Shown piece after piece: positions 46,464 through 57,656 of a stretch of DNA of 64,000 bases (its first letter is position 1; every line of letters begins with the position of its first letter). Under the pieces are notes generated by a model that was not told the origin of the DNA, searched no databases, and was given only the letters and a program-made list of their open reading frames with translations. A program made the position numbers and the translations under genes. The DNA lies in contig CM038216.1 of the NCBI GenBank assembly GCA_021442155.1, positions 84,168,945 through 84,232,944 of the forward strand, in the 5' to 3' direction. The DNA comes from Cymbidium sinense (Eukaryota; Streptophyta; Magnoliopsida; Asparagales; Orchidaceae).

Positions 46464-46940
46464 TTTTTTTAATAGAAAAAAAACTTCATATTCAACATTT
46501 TTTTCTTTTCGATTTCATCAACCAAGTAACACATCAAGTTTTCTAGGACGCAAGCGACGACACAGATAAAAGATGAGCACACATTGAGGAAATCAAAAAC
46601 CCTAGATAATTAGAACCACTCTCTCTAAAGACATAGTTCCATGTAGATCGATCGGCCTTTCTTCTTTCTAGTTCCCATCAGAAGAACCTCGGCCTTTCGA
46701 GTAGCAGGATCCACCATCATATCCTCGATCTCTCCCTCCGCCACCACCACGGCTATAACCTCCGTCATTCTTCTTGCCTCCATAATGACCATTACTCCAA
46801 CCACCACCTCCATGTCCACCCGGGTTTCCACATCCCCCACGACCACTACGATAATCGCCGCCTCCAACCTTGCCTACATCGCTAGAACTAGACTGAGCCT
46901 GGTTAATGGTGATGTTCCTACCATGAAAGTTTGGCCCGTT
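46464..46940 (-). pseudogene. GRP retrocopy 12, uninterrupted C-terminal frame
   Basis: The minus strand is open for 91 codons from 46,940 to a TAG at 46,668-46,670. It begins NGPNFHGRNITINQAQSSS, continues through a Gly-rich tract with GGDYRSGRGG and GGHGGGGWSNGHYGG segments, then GGYSRGGGGGRDRGYDGG, and ends SSDGN-stop; the family's final WRN is lost because the Trp codon became TAG. No RRM and no start codon remain, so it is classed as a pseudogene. The absence of earlier stops or frameshifts makes it one of the two best-preserved copies. The 3' UTR ends in a T run at 46,464-46,470. Confidence 0.9.
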
Positions 46941-47365
46941 CTTAGGGTTTTAGTTTAGGTATAGGTTTATTAGGTTTTAGGGTTTAGGTTTATTTTATAA
47001 TTTATTTAGTTACTTTAGGTTTAGGTTGATTTTATAATTATTTAGTTACTTTTGGTATAGAGTTTTGGGTTTTGGGTTTAGGGAATAGAGTTTAGGGTTA
47101 CGATTTAGGGTTTAGGGTTTTAGGGTTTAGGGTTTAGGGTTTAGGGTTTAGGATTTTGGGTTTATGGTTTAGGGTTTTAGGGTTTAGGGTTTAGGGTTTA
47201 GGGTTTATGGTTGTAGGTTTAGGGTTTAGGGTTAGTTTTAAGGATTACAGTTTAAGGTTAGCATTTTTTATTTTTTTTTATTTTTATTTATTTTATTTTT
47301 TAGGGTTTAGGTTTAGGATTTAGGCTAGGTTAAGGTTGTTTTAGTTTAGGGTTTAGGGTTTTTGG
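46941..47365 (+). repeat. Short telomere-like spacer
   Basis: About 425 bp of GRP right flank and TTTAGGG variants (near-perfect run at about 47,125-47,155) separates copies 12 and 13, with no AAATTAAG box and no AT-rich core. Copies 12 and 13 are therefore the closest pair, about 0.9 kb apart start to start. Confidence 0.86.
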
Positions 47366-47842
47366 TTTTTTTTAACATAGAACAAATTTATATTCAACAT
47401 TTCTTCTTTTGGATTTCATCAACCAAGTAACACACCAAGTTTTCTAAGACACAAGCGACGACTTCGATAAAAAATGAGCACACATAGAGCAAATCAAAAG
47501 CCCTAGATAAATAGAATCATCTCAAATGTAAAGACACAATTCCATAAGCAACAGATCGGATCGGCCCTTCTTTAGTTTCTCCAGTTCCCATCAAAACCAC
47601 CCCAGCCTCTCGAGTAGCGGGATCCATCATTATATCCCTGATCTCTCCCTCCGCCACCACCATGGTTGTAACCTCCATCGCTCCTCCCGCCTCCATAACC
47701 ACTATTATTCTGACCACCACCTCCATCCACCAGCACCTCCAGATCCCCACCACCACTATGATAACTGCCACCGCCTCCACCACTAGATATAGACTGAGCT
47801 TAGTTGATGGTGATTTTCCTGCCGTCAAGGTTCTACCCATTC
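47366..47842 (-). pseudogene. GRP retrocopy 13
   Basis: A well-preserved antisense GRP 3' fragment. On the minus strand: NG, stop, NLDGRKITIN, stop, AQSISS, then an open Gly-rich frame with GGGRSDGGYNHGGGGGRDQGY and SRYSRGWGGFDGNWRN, ending in TAA at the family's normal C terminus. Two stops lie in the distal segment. It starts at a T run (47,366-47,373) and ends at 'acccattcttaggg'. It is followed 165 bp later by a P0 retrocopy in the same orientation. Confidence 0.9.
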
Positions 47843-48007
47843 TTAGGGTTTAGGTTTAGGTTTAGGTTTATTATGTTTTATGGTTTAGGTTTATTGTTTA
47901 ATTTATTTAGTTACTTTAGGTTTAGATTTAGTGTTTGGGGTTTGGGGTTTAGGGTTTAGGGTTCAGAGTTAGGGTTTAAGGTTTAAGGTTTATAGTTAGG
48001 GTTTAGG

Positions 48008-48860
48008 TTTTTTTAACTCAAATGATTTCATAACAAATAAGAAATTACCAAATCTAACAAGACATTATCTTCTAACAACTAATAAAATAGGATATAATAA
48101 AATGCAATTCAAAAATTCACAAAACAATATTTTACAAAATGATTTAACTCTGAGGGACAATAAAATTTAATTATCTAGAAGTCCAACAAAGCTTAGTCAA
48201 ACAAGTTGAAACCCATATCATCATCGATTCTCAAGCACTTCCTTCATCTCTTCCACGCAAAGCAATGGGAAAGGTAAGCATCAGGAAGTACCACATCTAT
48301 TTTAGTAGGATCATTCAAACACTTTAACCTTCTTGGCCCAAGTATGTGTAATCAATCATGGTGGCAAGGACATTCTTGTAAGTGTTGATAAACATGTGTA
48401 GCGCTACAACAAGGGTGTGATAATAGAGGGCCAACAAGAGAGAAGTGATCATTGAGAGGCCTGCCGAAAACTTCTCGATGAGATCATCTTCAGTGAGGTC
48501 AAGCAACTCAGGACTGAATACCGAACCTTCATCATACATAGACGGGACGATAAGGCCATTAGAGAATGGCCTAATCCCTAGCTTTGTGAGGAGAGCAACC
48601 TCTGAGGATTCCAACTTATCACCTATTTTAACCAGCTCAACCGGGGTGATAGTTTCAATAGTACCCTTATTTATCTTAGTTGGGATGTTGAGAAGCTGAA
48701 AGAATGAAGTCTGTGAAGAATCAAAACCAGTGTTCCCTGGAGGAACCATTTTATCAATAGGTGCAACAAAACCACCACAGACAGGAGCACCAATATTGTA
48801 TTTCCCAACTTCTTCACTGACTTCTTTAAGATCACCTATTGTAAAAATTAGCTTAACCGG
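48008..48860 (-). pseudogene. RPP0: 60S ribosomal stalk protein P0 retrocopy 1, 5'-truncated
   Basis: P0 anchors the acidic stalk of the large ribosomal subunit in the cytosol. The minus strand is open for 178 codons from the truncation at 48,860 to a stop at 48,324. It reads [19 protein letters not shown], then [53 protein letters not shown] and [12 protein letters not shown], the middle and C-terminal domain of eukaryotic P0. After that stop a frameshift hides the acidic tail, but its end DDDMGFNLFD-stop is visible at 48,193-48,225. A 3' UTR ends in a T run (48,008-48,014). Roughly the first third of the protein, including the rRNA-binding region, is missing. No intron-like insertion interrupts the frame, consistent with an mRNA origin. 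Confidence 0.93.
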
Positions 48861-50150
48861 GGTTTAGTGCTTAGGATTTAGGGTTTAGTAGTTTAGGGGT
48901 TTAGGGTTTATACTTTTAGGGTTTAGGGTTGAGGGTTAGGGTTTAGGGTTTAGGGTTTAAGGTTTAGGGTTTTGTTTTTAATATTTAGAGTTTAGGGTTT
49001 AAGGTTTAGGATTTAGGGTTTAGAGTTTTTTTTAGTGTTTAATTGTAGGTTTAGTGTTTAGATTTTAGGTTTGGGAGGATTAGTATTATTTTTTAGTGTT
49101 TAGGGTTTAGGGTTTAAGACTTAGGGTTTGTGGTTTTATATATCTTTAAATTAAGTAAACCACTGGCTTAGGTTTATTTTAGTTTATTTTATTTATTTTA
49201 GTTTATTTTATTTTTTTTTTAATTTTTTACTTTATTTTTATATTAGTTTAGTTAATTTATTTTAGTTTTATTTATTTTAGTTTAGGTTTTTTATTTTAGT
49301 TTATTTTTGGTTCAGTGTTTAGGTTTATTTTTAGTTGAGTTTTATTTTTATTTTACTTTTTAGGTTTAGGTTTATTTTATTTTTTTATTTAGGTTTAGGT
49401 TTTATTTTATTTTTAGGTTTAGGTTTTAAGTTTTATTTTAGGTTTATGTTAGGTTTTATTTTTAGTTTAGGTTTAGGTTTATTTTTAGTTTATTTTATTT
49501 TATTTAGTTTAGGTTTAGGTTTAGATTTAGGTTTGGGTTTTATTTATTTTAGTTTTGGTTTAGGTTTATTTTATTTTATTTATTGTATTTTTATTTTAGT
49601 TTTAGGTTATTTTTCTTAGTTTATAGTTTAGATTTTATTTTTAATTTATTTTAGGTTATTTTTTAGGTTCATTTAGGTTTAGGTTTTATTTAGTTTTATT
49701 TTATTTTATTTTAGGTTTATTTTATTTTATTTAACATGTAGTTTTTTATTTTATTTAGGTTTTTTATTTTATTTAGGTTTTAGTTTAGTTTAGGTTTTAT
49801 TTGTTTTATTTTAGTTTATTTTATTTTATTTTATTTTAGGTTTAGGTTTATGTTTTAGTTTAGGTTTTATTTTATTTTAGGTTTAGTTTTTATTTATTTT
49901 ATTTTTTGGTTTTATTTAGTTTAGGTTTAGGTTTTTTTTTATGGTTTAGGGTTTAGGGATTAGAGTTTTAGGTTTAGTTTAGGGTTTAGGTTTAAGGTTA
50001 GTACGATTTAGGGTTAGTTTTAGTGTTCATGATTTAGGTTATGGATTTTTTATTTTTTTACTAATTTTAATTTTTGGGATTTAGTGTTTAGGGTCTAGGT
50101 TTTAGGTTCAGGGTTCAAGTTTTAGTTTAGGGTTTAGGCTTTTCGGTTTC
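48861..50150 (+). repeat. Telomere-like matrix
   Basis: The P0 truncation point reads aaccggggtttag, passing directly into TTTAGGG variants (to 49,135). A box AAATTAAGTAAACCACTGG lies near 49,147 and an AT-rich block runs to 49,930 with the conserved TTTTATTTAGG order. TTTAGGG variants lead to copy 14. A 94-codon forward frame at 49,335-49,619 is F/L/G low-complexity from repeat DNA and is not a gene. Confidence 0.85.
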
Positions 50151-50585
50151 TTTTTAAATAGAGAATAGATTTAGATTTGACATTTCTTCTTTTCGAGTTC
50201 ATCAACTAAGTAACACACCAAGTTTTCTACGACACAAGTGATGACATAGATAAAAAAATGAGCATGAGAGCAAATCAAAACCTTAGATAATTAGAACCAT
50301 CTTTACTAAAGACATAGTTCCATAAGCGAGATCGGATCGCATTCTTCTTCTTTCTCCACCCAGAACTACCTCGCCTCTCTCAAGTAGCGATCCACCATCA
50401 TATCCTCTCCTCCGCCACCACCGCCATAACTCTCTTGTCCCACCTCCATAACCACCACACCAACCACCTCCATATCCACCAACACCTCCAGATCCCCACC
50501 ACCACTATGATAACTACTTCGCCTCCCACCTCCAGATCTAGACCGAGGCTGACTGGTGATATTCTCTCTGTGGTTTTGCCCATTC
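50151..50585 (-). pseudogene. GRP retrocopy 14
   Basis: An antisense GRP 3' fragment. The UTR is good, the Gly tract carries several deletions, and the distal NITVN segment is mostly deleted (reads as 'gatattctctctgtgg' on +). It lacks a neighbouring P0 copy, unlike copies 13 and 15, so it marks a different unit type in the local alternation. Confidence 0.85.
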
Positions 50586-51975
50586 TTAGGGTTTTGGTTT
50601 AGTTTATTTTATTTAGGGTTTAGGTTTAATTTTTAATTTATTTAGCTACTTCAAGTTTAGGTTTAAGGTTTGGGGTTTAGGGGGTTTAAAGTTTATGCTT
50701 TGAGGGTTTAGGTTTTATGGTTAGGGTTTAGGGTTTAGGGTTTAGTGTTTTAGGGTTTAAGGTTTAGGTTTATGGTTTAGTGTAGGTTTAGTATTGTAGG
50801 TTTGGGTTTTTTAGGGGGTTTGGGTTTAGGATTTAGAGTTTAGTTTTTTTTAAATTAAGCAAAACAAGTAGGTTTAGGTTAATTTTTTATTTATTTTAGT
50901 TTATTTTATTTTATATTTTTATTTAGGTTTATTTTTATTTTCATTTAGTGTAGTTTAATTATTTTAGGTTTATTTATTTTAGGTTTGGTTTTTTATTTTA
51001 GTTTATTTTTTAAGGTTTAGGTTTATGTTTAGATTTATTTTTTAGTTGAGTTTTATTTTTTCTATTTTTTTATAGGTTTAGGTTTTATTTTATATTTTTT
51101 CATTTAGGTTTAGGTTTTTATTTTATTTTTATAGGTTTAGGTTTTAGGTTTTATTTTATTTTATTTTAAGTTTTATTTTTATGTTTAGGTTTAGGTTTAT
51201 TTTTAGTTTATTTTATTTTATTTAGTTTAAGTTTACATTTAGATTTTGGTTTCATTTATTTTAGGTTCAGGTTTTGGTTTTATTTATTCCAATTTTTATT
51301 TTGGTTTATTTTATTTTGTTTATTTGATTTTTATTATAGGTTTTTTTTAGTTTAGGGTTTAGGTTTTATTTTTTATTAGGTTTATTTTTGAGGTTTAGGT
51401 TTCTATTTAGTTTTTATTTTATTTTATGCTAAGTTTTTATTTTAATAATTTTTTTTTCTTAGGTTTATTTTATTTTTTAGTTTAGTTTGTATTTTTATTT
51501 ATTTTATTTTAGTTTATTTTATTTTTTTTATTTTATTTTATTTTAAGTTTAAGTTTATTTTTTAGGTTTTAATTTAATTTAATTTTATTTTATTAAGGTT
51601 TATGTTTTATTTATTTATTTTATTTTTTAAGTTTATTTATTTTTTTTTAGGTTTTTAGGTTTTAGGGTTAGGGGTTTAAGTTTAGGGTTTAGGGTTAGGG
51701 TTTAGGGTTTAGGGTTAGGGTTTAGGGTTTAGGTTTAGGGTTTAGGTTTTAAGGTTTAGGGTTTAAGGTTTAGGGTTTAGGATTTAGGGTTTAGAGTTTA
51801 TGGTTTTGGGTTTGGGGTTTAGGGTTTTAGGGTTTATGGTTTATGGTTTAAGGTTGTAGGTTTAGGGTTTAGGGTTTAGGGTTAGGGTCTTTTAATTTAT
51901 TTTATTTTATTTTTTGCTTTAGGGTTTAGGATTTAGGTTTAGGGTTCAGTTTTGGTTTAGGGATTAGGGTTTTGA
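50586..51975 (+). repeat. Telomere-like matrix
   Basis: The GRP right flank, TTTAGGG variants, a box AAATTAAGCAAAACAAG near 50,852 and an AT-rich block to 51,650 precede a clean TTTAGGG/TTAGGG stretch (51,670-51,900). No genes seen. Confidence 0.85.
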
Positions 51976-52400
51976 TTTTTTTTTTAGAGAACAAATCAGA
52001 TTCAACATTTCTTCTTTTGATTTGATCAACCAAGTAACCAAGTTTTCTAAGACACAAGCAATGACATAGATAAAAATGAGCATGCATAGATAACTAGACC
52101 GTCTCTATTATAAAGACAAGTTCCCATAAGCAAATGACTGATCTCTTTCGCTTTCTCAGCTTCCCATCAAAACCACCTCCCTCTCGAGCAGGATCCACCA
52201 TCATATTCTCGATATCCATTCGCCACCACCATGGATGTAACCTCCGCCCCTCCTCTGCCTCCATAACCACCAGCCCACCACCACCTCCATATCACCAAGA
52301 CCTCAGATCCAACCACCACCTCCATAATCCGCCCTTCGCTTCCACCACCGATCTAGATCGAGGTTGATGATGTTCCTACCATCAAGGTTCTACCCCATTC
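51976..52400 (-). pseudogene. GRP retrocopy 15
   Basis: An antisense GRP 3' fragment starting at a T run (51,976-51,985) and ending at 'cccattcttaggg'. Many small deletions in the Gly tract and UTR shorten it to about 425 bp. It is followed 160 bp later by P0 copy 2, the same arrangement as copy 13 with P0 copy 1. Confidence 0.85.
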
Positions 52401-52560
52401 TTAGGGTTTAGGTTTAGGTTTAGGTTTATTATGTTTTAGGGTTTAGGTTTATTTTTCTAATTGATTTACTTACTTTAGGTTTAAGTTTAGGGTTTGGGGT
52501 TTAGGGTTTAGGGTTTTTGGTTAGATTTTAAGGTTTAGGGTTTAAGGTTTTATTTTTTAT

Positions 52561-53416
52561 TTTTTTTAAACTCAAATGATTCCATAATAAACAAGAAATT
52601 ACCAAATCAAACAAGACATTATCCTCTAACAATTAATAAAATAGAATAAAATAAAATGCAATTCAAAAAATTCACAAAAATATTATTTCACAAAATGATT
52701 TAACTCTAGAGATAATAAAATTTTATTTTATAGAAGGCCAACAAAGCTTAGTCGAATAAGATCAAACCCATATCATCATCAGATTCCTCAATAAGCTCTT
52801 CGACTATAGCAACAAGAGCAAGAGAAAGAAGAGGAGTAGTAAGCATCAAGCAGAGCTACCAAAAATTTTTAGGATCCTTCAAATACTCCTTAACCTTTAT
52901 CTCTTGCGGGTATGTGTAATCAGTGGCAATTTTGATGGAGAGGACATTCTTGTAAGCGTTGATGAACATGTGGGGCTTTGTAGCAAGGTGGGATAAGAGA
53001 GGGATTGTGAGAGAGAAGTGATCATTGAAAGGCTTGCCAAAAACTTCTCGAGATCATCTTCGTGAGGTCAACTGACCAACATCAACCATCATCATACAGA
53101 TGACGACAAGGCCATAAGAGAATGGCCTAATCCCTAGCTTAGCAAGGAGAGCATCCTCTAAGGTTCCCACCTTATCTCCTTTTTTAATCAACTCAATTGG
53201 GGTGATAATTTCAACAGTACCCTTGTTAATCTTAATTGAGATGTTTAGAAACTAGAAGAAAGAAGTCTATGAAGGATCCAAACTAGTGTTTCTTGGAGGA
53301 ACCACAACATCAATAGGTACAACAAGACCAACATGGGCAGGAGCACCAACTTTGTATTTCACAACATCTTTGCAGACTTCTTTAAGATCACCTTTCATAA
53401 AAATCAGCCCAGCCGG
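52561..53416 (-). pseudogene. RPP0: 60S ribosomal stalk protein P0 retrocopy 2, 5'-truncated
   Basis: This has the same span as copy 1. From the truncation at 53,416 the minus strand reads [32 protein letters not shown], then a region matching NTS-FF and [20 protein letters not shown], with frameshifts and deletions in the LTEDD segment. The acidic C-terminal end is preserved as DDDMGLILFD-stop (52,748-52,780). The 3' UTR ends in a T run (52,561-52,567). Both copies are truncated at the same residue and run into the same ccggggttta junction, so they came from one founding insertion duplicated with its GRP neighbour. Confidence 0.9.
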
Positions 53417-54565
53417 GGTTTAAGGTTTATGATTTAGGGTTTTAGGGTTTATGCTTTTAGGATTTAGGGTTTAGGTTAGGGTTTAGGGTTTAGGGCTTAG
53501 GGTTTAGGATTTAGAGTTCATGGTTTAAGGTTTAGGGTTGTAGGTTTAGTGTTGTAGGATAAGGGTTTAGGGTTTATGTTTTCTTTTTTTTTTTAAATTA
53601 CGTAAACTAGTTGGTTTAGGTTTATTTAGTTTATTTTTTATTTATGAAGTTTATAATATTTTTTAATTTTATTTAGTTTTATTTTTTATTTTTATTTTTA
53701 TTTAGTTTAGTTTATTTATTTTTAGTTTAGGGTTTTTATTTTAGTTTTTTTTAGGTTTAGGTTTATTTTTTTAGTTTAGTTTTATTTTTTATTTATTTTT
53801 GGGTTTAGGTTTTATTTTTAATTTTAGGTTTAAGTTTAGGTTTTATTTTATTTTTAGGTTTAGGTTTTAGGTTTATAATTAGGTTTATTTTTAGATTTTG
53901 TTTTTAGTTTAAGTTTAGGTTTATTTTTAGTTTTTATTTTTTTTTTTTAGGTTTTGGTTTAGTTTATTTTAGGTTTAGCATTTTATTTATTTTAGTTTAG
54001 GTTTATGTTTATTTTATTTTGTTTATTTTATTTTATTTTAGGTTTAATTTTTTTTTTAGGGTTTAGGTTTCATTTTTTATTTATTTTTAGGTTTATTTTT
54101 TAGATTTAGGTTTTTATTTAGTTTTGATTTTATTTTAATTTTATTTTTCATTTAATTTCTATTTTATTTGGGTATTTTATTCTTAGCTTAATTTTATTTT
54201 TTTTAATTTAGTTTAGGCTTTTATTTATTTATTTTAAGTTTATTTTTATTTTTTGTTTAATTTTTTTTAGTTATAGGTTTAGGTTTTAGTTTAGGTTTTC
54301 AATTAATTTTTATTTTATTTTATTTAAGTTTAGGTTTTCTTATTTATTTTATTTTTAGGTTTTATTTAGTTTATGTTTAGGTTTTTAGTTTTTAAGGTTT
54401 AGGGTTTAGGGTTTAGGGTTTTAGGGTTTATGATTTTAGGGTTTAAGGTTTAGGGATTTAGGGTTTAGGGTTTAGGGTTTAGTGTTTAGGCTTTAGGGTT
54501 TAGGTTTTTACATTTTAGGGTTTAGGGTTTAGGGTTTAAGGTTTAGGGTTTTAGGTTTAGGATTT
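53417..54565 (+). repeat. Telomere-like matrix
   Basis: TTTAGGG variants, a box AAATTACGTAAACTAG near 53,595, an AT-rich block to 54,380 and TTTAGGG variants (54,395-54,560) run straight into the T run of the LINE at 54.57 kb. No genes seen. Confidence 0.86.
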
Positions 54566-55348
54566 TTTTTTTTAACTAAAAGGAAATAATTGCTCAAAAA
54601 AATAGGTACAAGAAGACCATATTAGAGACTAAACTCAAAAAAAAAACTAGTGCTCAAATGAGCTACAGCAGAATCCTAAAGAGTTTAGTCTCTAAACTAA
54701 TACATCAAAGAGCAATAAAAAAAAAAGCAAAGACAAAACTAAAAAAGCCAAGCAAAAGAGAACAAAGGGGAAGAATCCATGGAGCTAAAAAGAACCTCCA
54801 AAGAGATGAAGATCCATAAGAAAAGGAAACTTGCAACCCGCAAATCAAGACAACTCTAGCCATCTAAAAAAAAAGAGACCGTAAGACTCTAGCTCCAAGA
54901 AGAAGAAGAGAATCAAAAGAGAACCTCAACCTACAAGAAATCTCAGACTAAGATCAAAATACATAAAGAGAAAAACAATCAGGCGATTTGAGGAAAGAAG
55001 GATAATCACAATAATGAGGGGCATCAAATCCTAAGTGTATCCAACTTCAAAGAAGGGTTACAAATAGGAAAAGTCACCAGCAAGAAAAATATCAAGGAAA
55101 AAATCCATCATATCATCATAGCCATCCCAACCAAAGAAAAATACAGACCTATCATAATATCTACCCAACCAAAGAAAAAGTGAAGCTAAAGAAATAGAAA
55201 GAGAGAGGAGAGCAACATATAAACCTAACATAAGGCAATCCCAACAAAACCAAATATGAACACCTCTTAAAAAAGAGGGAGAAAAGAAGCTCACAAAAGA
55301 AAAGAAAAGATCCTCAAAGACAAAGCAAATAGAGCCCAAACAACACCA

Positions 55349-55420
55349 ATCCAAAGCCACCAAGGCACCATGCCAACAGAGCCCACAACAACACTAATCC
55401 AAAGCCACCAAGGCACCAAC
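55349..55420 (-). repeat. 48-bp spaced direct repeat within the LINE
   Basis: The word aatccaaagccaccaagg followed by caccA occurs at about 55,349 and again at about 55,396, separated by an intervening block of gcccacaacaacact-type sequence. On the minus strand this gives a repeated WWLWI-V segment. It is a small tandem duplication inside the 3' half of the LINE. Confidence 0.75.
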
Positions 55421-56759
55421 CAAAGGAAAGGAAACAACCACACAATAGAGCACCCAAGAAAAATAGCCCATGAAAGAGCAATAGAACCAAACCAACCAAC
55501 ATAAAAAAAGAAGAAGGCCAACAAAAGCTAAATTAAATAGCTAGAGAAATAGCCAACCAATGGACAAACCACATGCTAAGGACAAAAATTCCAACCTACC
55601 ACCAACAAAGAGAGCAAAAGCACCAACCAAAGAAAGGCAAGCCAACAGGAACAAAGACAACAGCACAAAACCAACCACTCAAAGGGCTCCAAAAAAAAAC
55701 CCAGCAAACAAGAAGCCAGAAACACCAAGCTAGAAAGAGGAAAATTAGCCAAGAAGCCAATACTCCAGCTAGCAAGAAAACACACAACAAAAGCTCAACC
55801 AATAGGAAAAAACCAACCAAAAGCAAAACCTCTCAAGGAGAGAGATTTCCAAGAAGCTTTGGAACAAGTAACCCTCGATGTGAGGAGGAACATAAATCTT
55901 TTTTTTTTCTTTTCTTCTTGTAAACAATTTTATAACCATGCCCTTTCTCCAAAAACTCTCCATCCAAAATGAATCAAGTATAATTATAAAGACAGGGATC
56001 AAAAGCTATTAGCTATCAATTTCAAAGAAGAGCATTCAATCATCCATAGCATTGACAAAGGAAAATTAGAGTATGTTCAAAATCGAGTGTAAAAAAGGAG
56101 AAATAACTTTATTAAGAAGATAATTATCAATATTTTCACCTTCCAACAAAATCTAAAGAGAATCCTCGATGTCTTCATTCATAAAGAAGGAAGAGAATCT
56201 AGATTTTAGTACAATCTTCATGTAAGGGATTAAAATAAGATTCAAATCCTTAGAAACAAATAGCATATTACCAAAATTTTGAACATAATTACCAACCATA
56301 AAAAACCATCATTTTGAACCAAATAGAACTATTCACAATGAGAGAATTATCATGTATCTAAATATTATTTTTAAAAGAAGGATCCAATATATAACAAGGA
56401 CTAGAAGTTAAAATATCAAAATAAGAACATTCTTTTCACCACCATTCTCAATAGAAGAAGGCAAAGAAATAGTCTCTTTTCCATAATCCAAAGTAGACAT
56501 AGGAGAAAGAGAAACAACATCCAATTGATTGGAAGAAATGGTGTTAGCATCAACAATATTCAAACCATCATCATGACTTATGAACAAACATCCAAACCAT
56601 TATCATTAACCACTAGCCTCTAAAGTCTTCCCTTTAGCGTAATCAAAAGAAACACATTAGATGATTATTAGTTTATTCATTAATAGAAAATCATTTAGAA
56701 CTTGAAAGATCATTTTTTTACCTTTTATATTTTCTTCCTAAGAGGTATGAGCAATAAAG

Positions 56760-57534
56760 CATAAATTTCATGTCCATGAATCTTACAATGATTACAAAAA
56801 TTGCAAAATTTCTCAAAATTAACTTTCTAAAAATAATCACATTTTTTTCTAACCCAACCAAATTTCTTTTAGGTATTTTTTAGTAATATCAATCTCTACA
56901 AGAATTCTAGCATACATAGAAGAAGAAGTAATTATTGCTTGATCAACTTGCAAAGGTTGACCAAAAATCAACCCAATATCATAAAGAATCTGATGATTAA
57001 ATAGATGAACCCACAAGTTAGGTATGGAAATCCAAATGGGAACAATAGGAGACTCTTCATTAACATCAAACATAGGCGTCCACTTCAGAATACACATTTG
57101 ACAAATAAAAACATAGTAAGAATGCCTAGAAAAAATGTTTCATAATCAAGGTCATTAGAAAGTTTAATGAAACATGCCTTGGAACAATCAACCCAATAGA
57201 AAAAGAACCAGAAAAATTTAAGCTATGAATACAAGAATGATTATCTTTCTTCTTTGGCCATTTAAATGAAAACTTTCCAATCAAAGAAAAAGCAAAAGGC
57301 TCAGCTAATCTTTCAATATCCTCATCTGAAATCATAATTGTCGGCGTACCTTTAAAAGTCGTATGAAGCAAATTCAAAGGAGGCGCGGTGGAGGAATTCT
57401 TACCAGCTAAACACTCTTTGAAAAATTTAGTAACGAGGTAATTTAGAGGTAGGATTACCCAAAAAATTTGATGCCTTAGCGGGATCCATCAGCACATGGG
57501 ATTTACGCCATGGATTTGAAGAAGCTGATGCCAT
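56760..57534 (-). pseudogene. LINE ORF1 with DUF4283 and zinc knuckle, broken
   Basis: ORF1 proteins of plant L1 LINEs bind element RNA. The likely start is the ATG at 57,532-57,534 (MASASSNPWRKSHVLMDPAK). After a stop and frameshift, 57,126-57,377 reads FKGTPTIMISDEDIERLAEPFAF then LIGKFSFKWPKK, the start of DUF4283. 56,849-57,097 continues with ILKWTPMFDVNEESPIVPIW, ISIPNLWVHLF, IGLIFGQPLQVD and ARILVEIDI...IWLG. Past another stop, VNFEKFCNFCNHCKIHGHE (about 56,770-56,835) is a CCHC zinc knuckle whose last Cys is missing. It has at least three disruptions and is not functional. Confidence 0.88.
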
Positions 57535-57656
57535 GAGCCATGGCGTCGTGACAAGAATAGGTTGAGATCGGCCCAAGTCGACAATCTATAGAGAATCTAA
57601 GAGAGAAAGCACTCAGAAACTCACCAAGAATGTGAGGGATCCCAAAATCACCCAAG

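Larger units (their letters stand above)
54566..57656 (-). mobile_element. LINE (L1-like) with ORF1 but no ORF2
   Basis: A 3.1-kb minus-strand element. Its 3' end is a 9-T run on + (54,566-54,574) and its 5' end (57,656) passes into ggtttagttttaggg. ORF1 is recognisable at the 5' side (56,760-57,534). The 3' half (54,575-56,600) has no endonuclease or reverse transcriptase motif and is A/C-rich on + with hydrophobic minus frames, like a 3' UTR. Full plant L1 elements are normally about 6-7 kb with ORF2, so this is an internally deleted or non-autonomous form. It sits between two telomere-like tracts in the same orientation as the GRP and P0 copies. Confidence 0.8.

Noticed and set aside
48445..48699. 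84-codon forward frame over P0 copy 1
   Set aside because: Shadow of the P0 minus-strand frame, which matches the family over 178 codons.
55573..55923. Lys/Gln-rich 116-codon forward frame resembling a basic protein
   Set aside because: It is antisense to the LINE 3' half and arises from A-rich + strand DNA. There is no recognisable domain, and the opposite strand is the element's sense strand.
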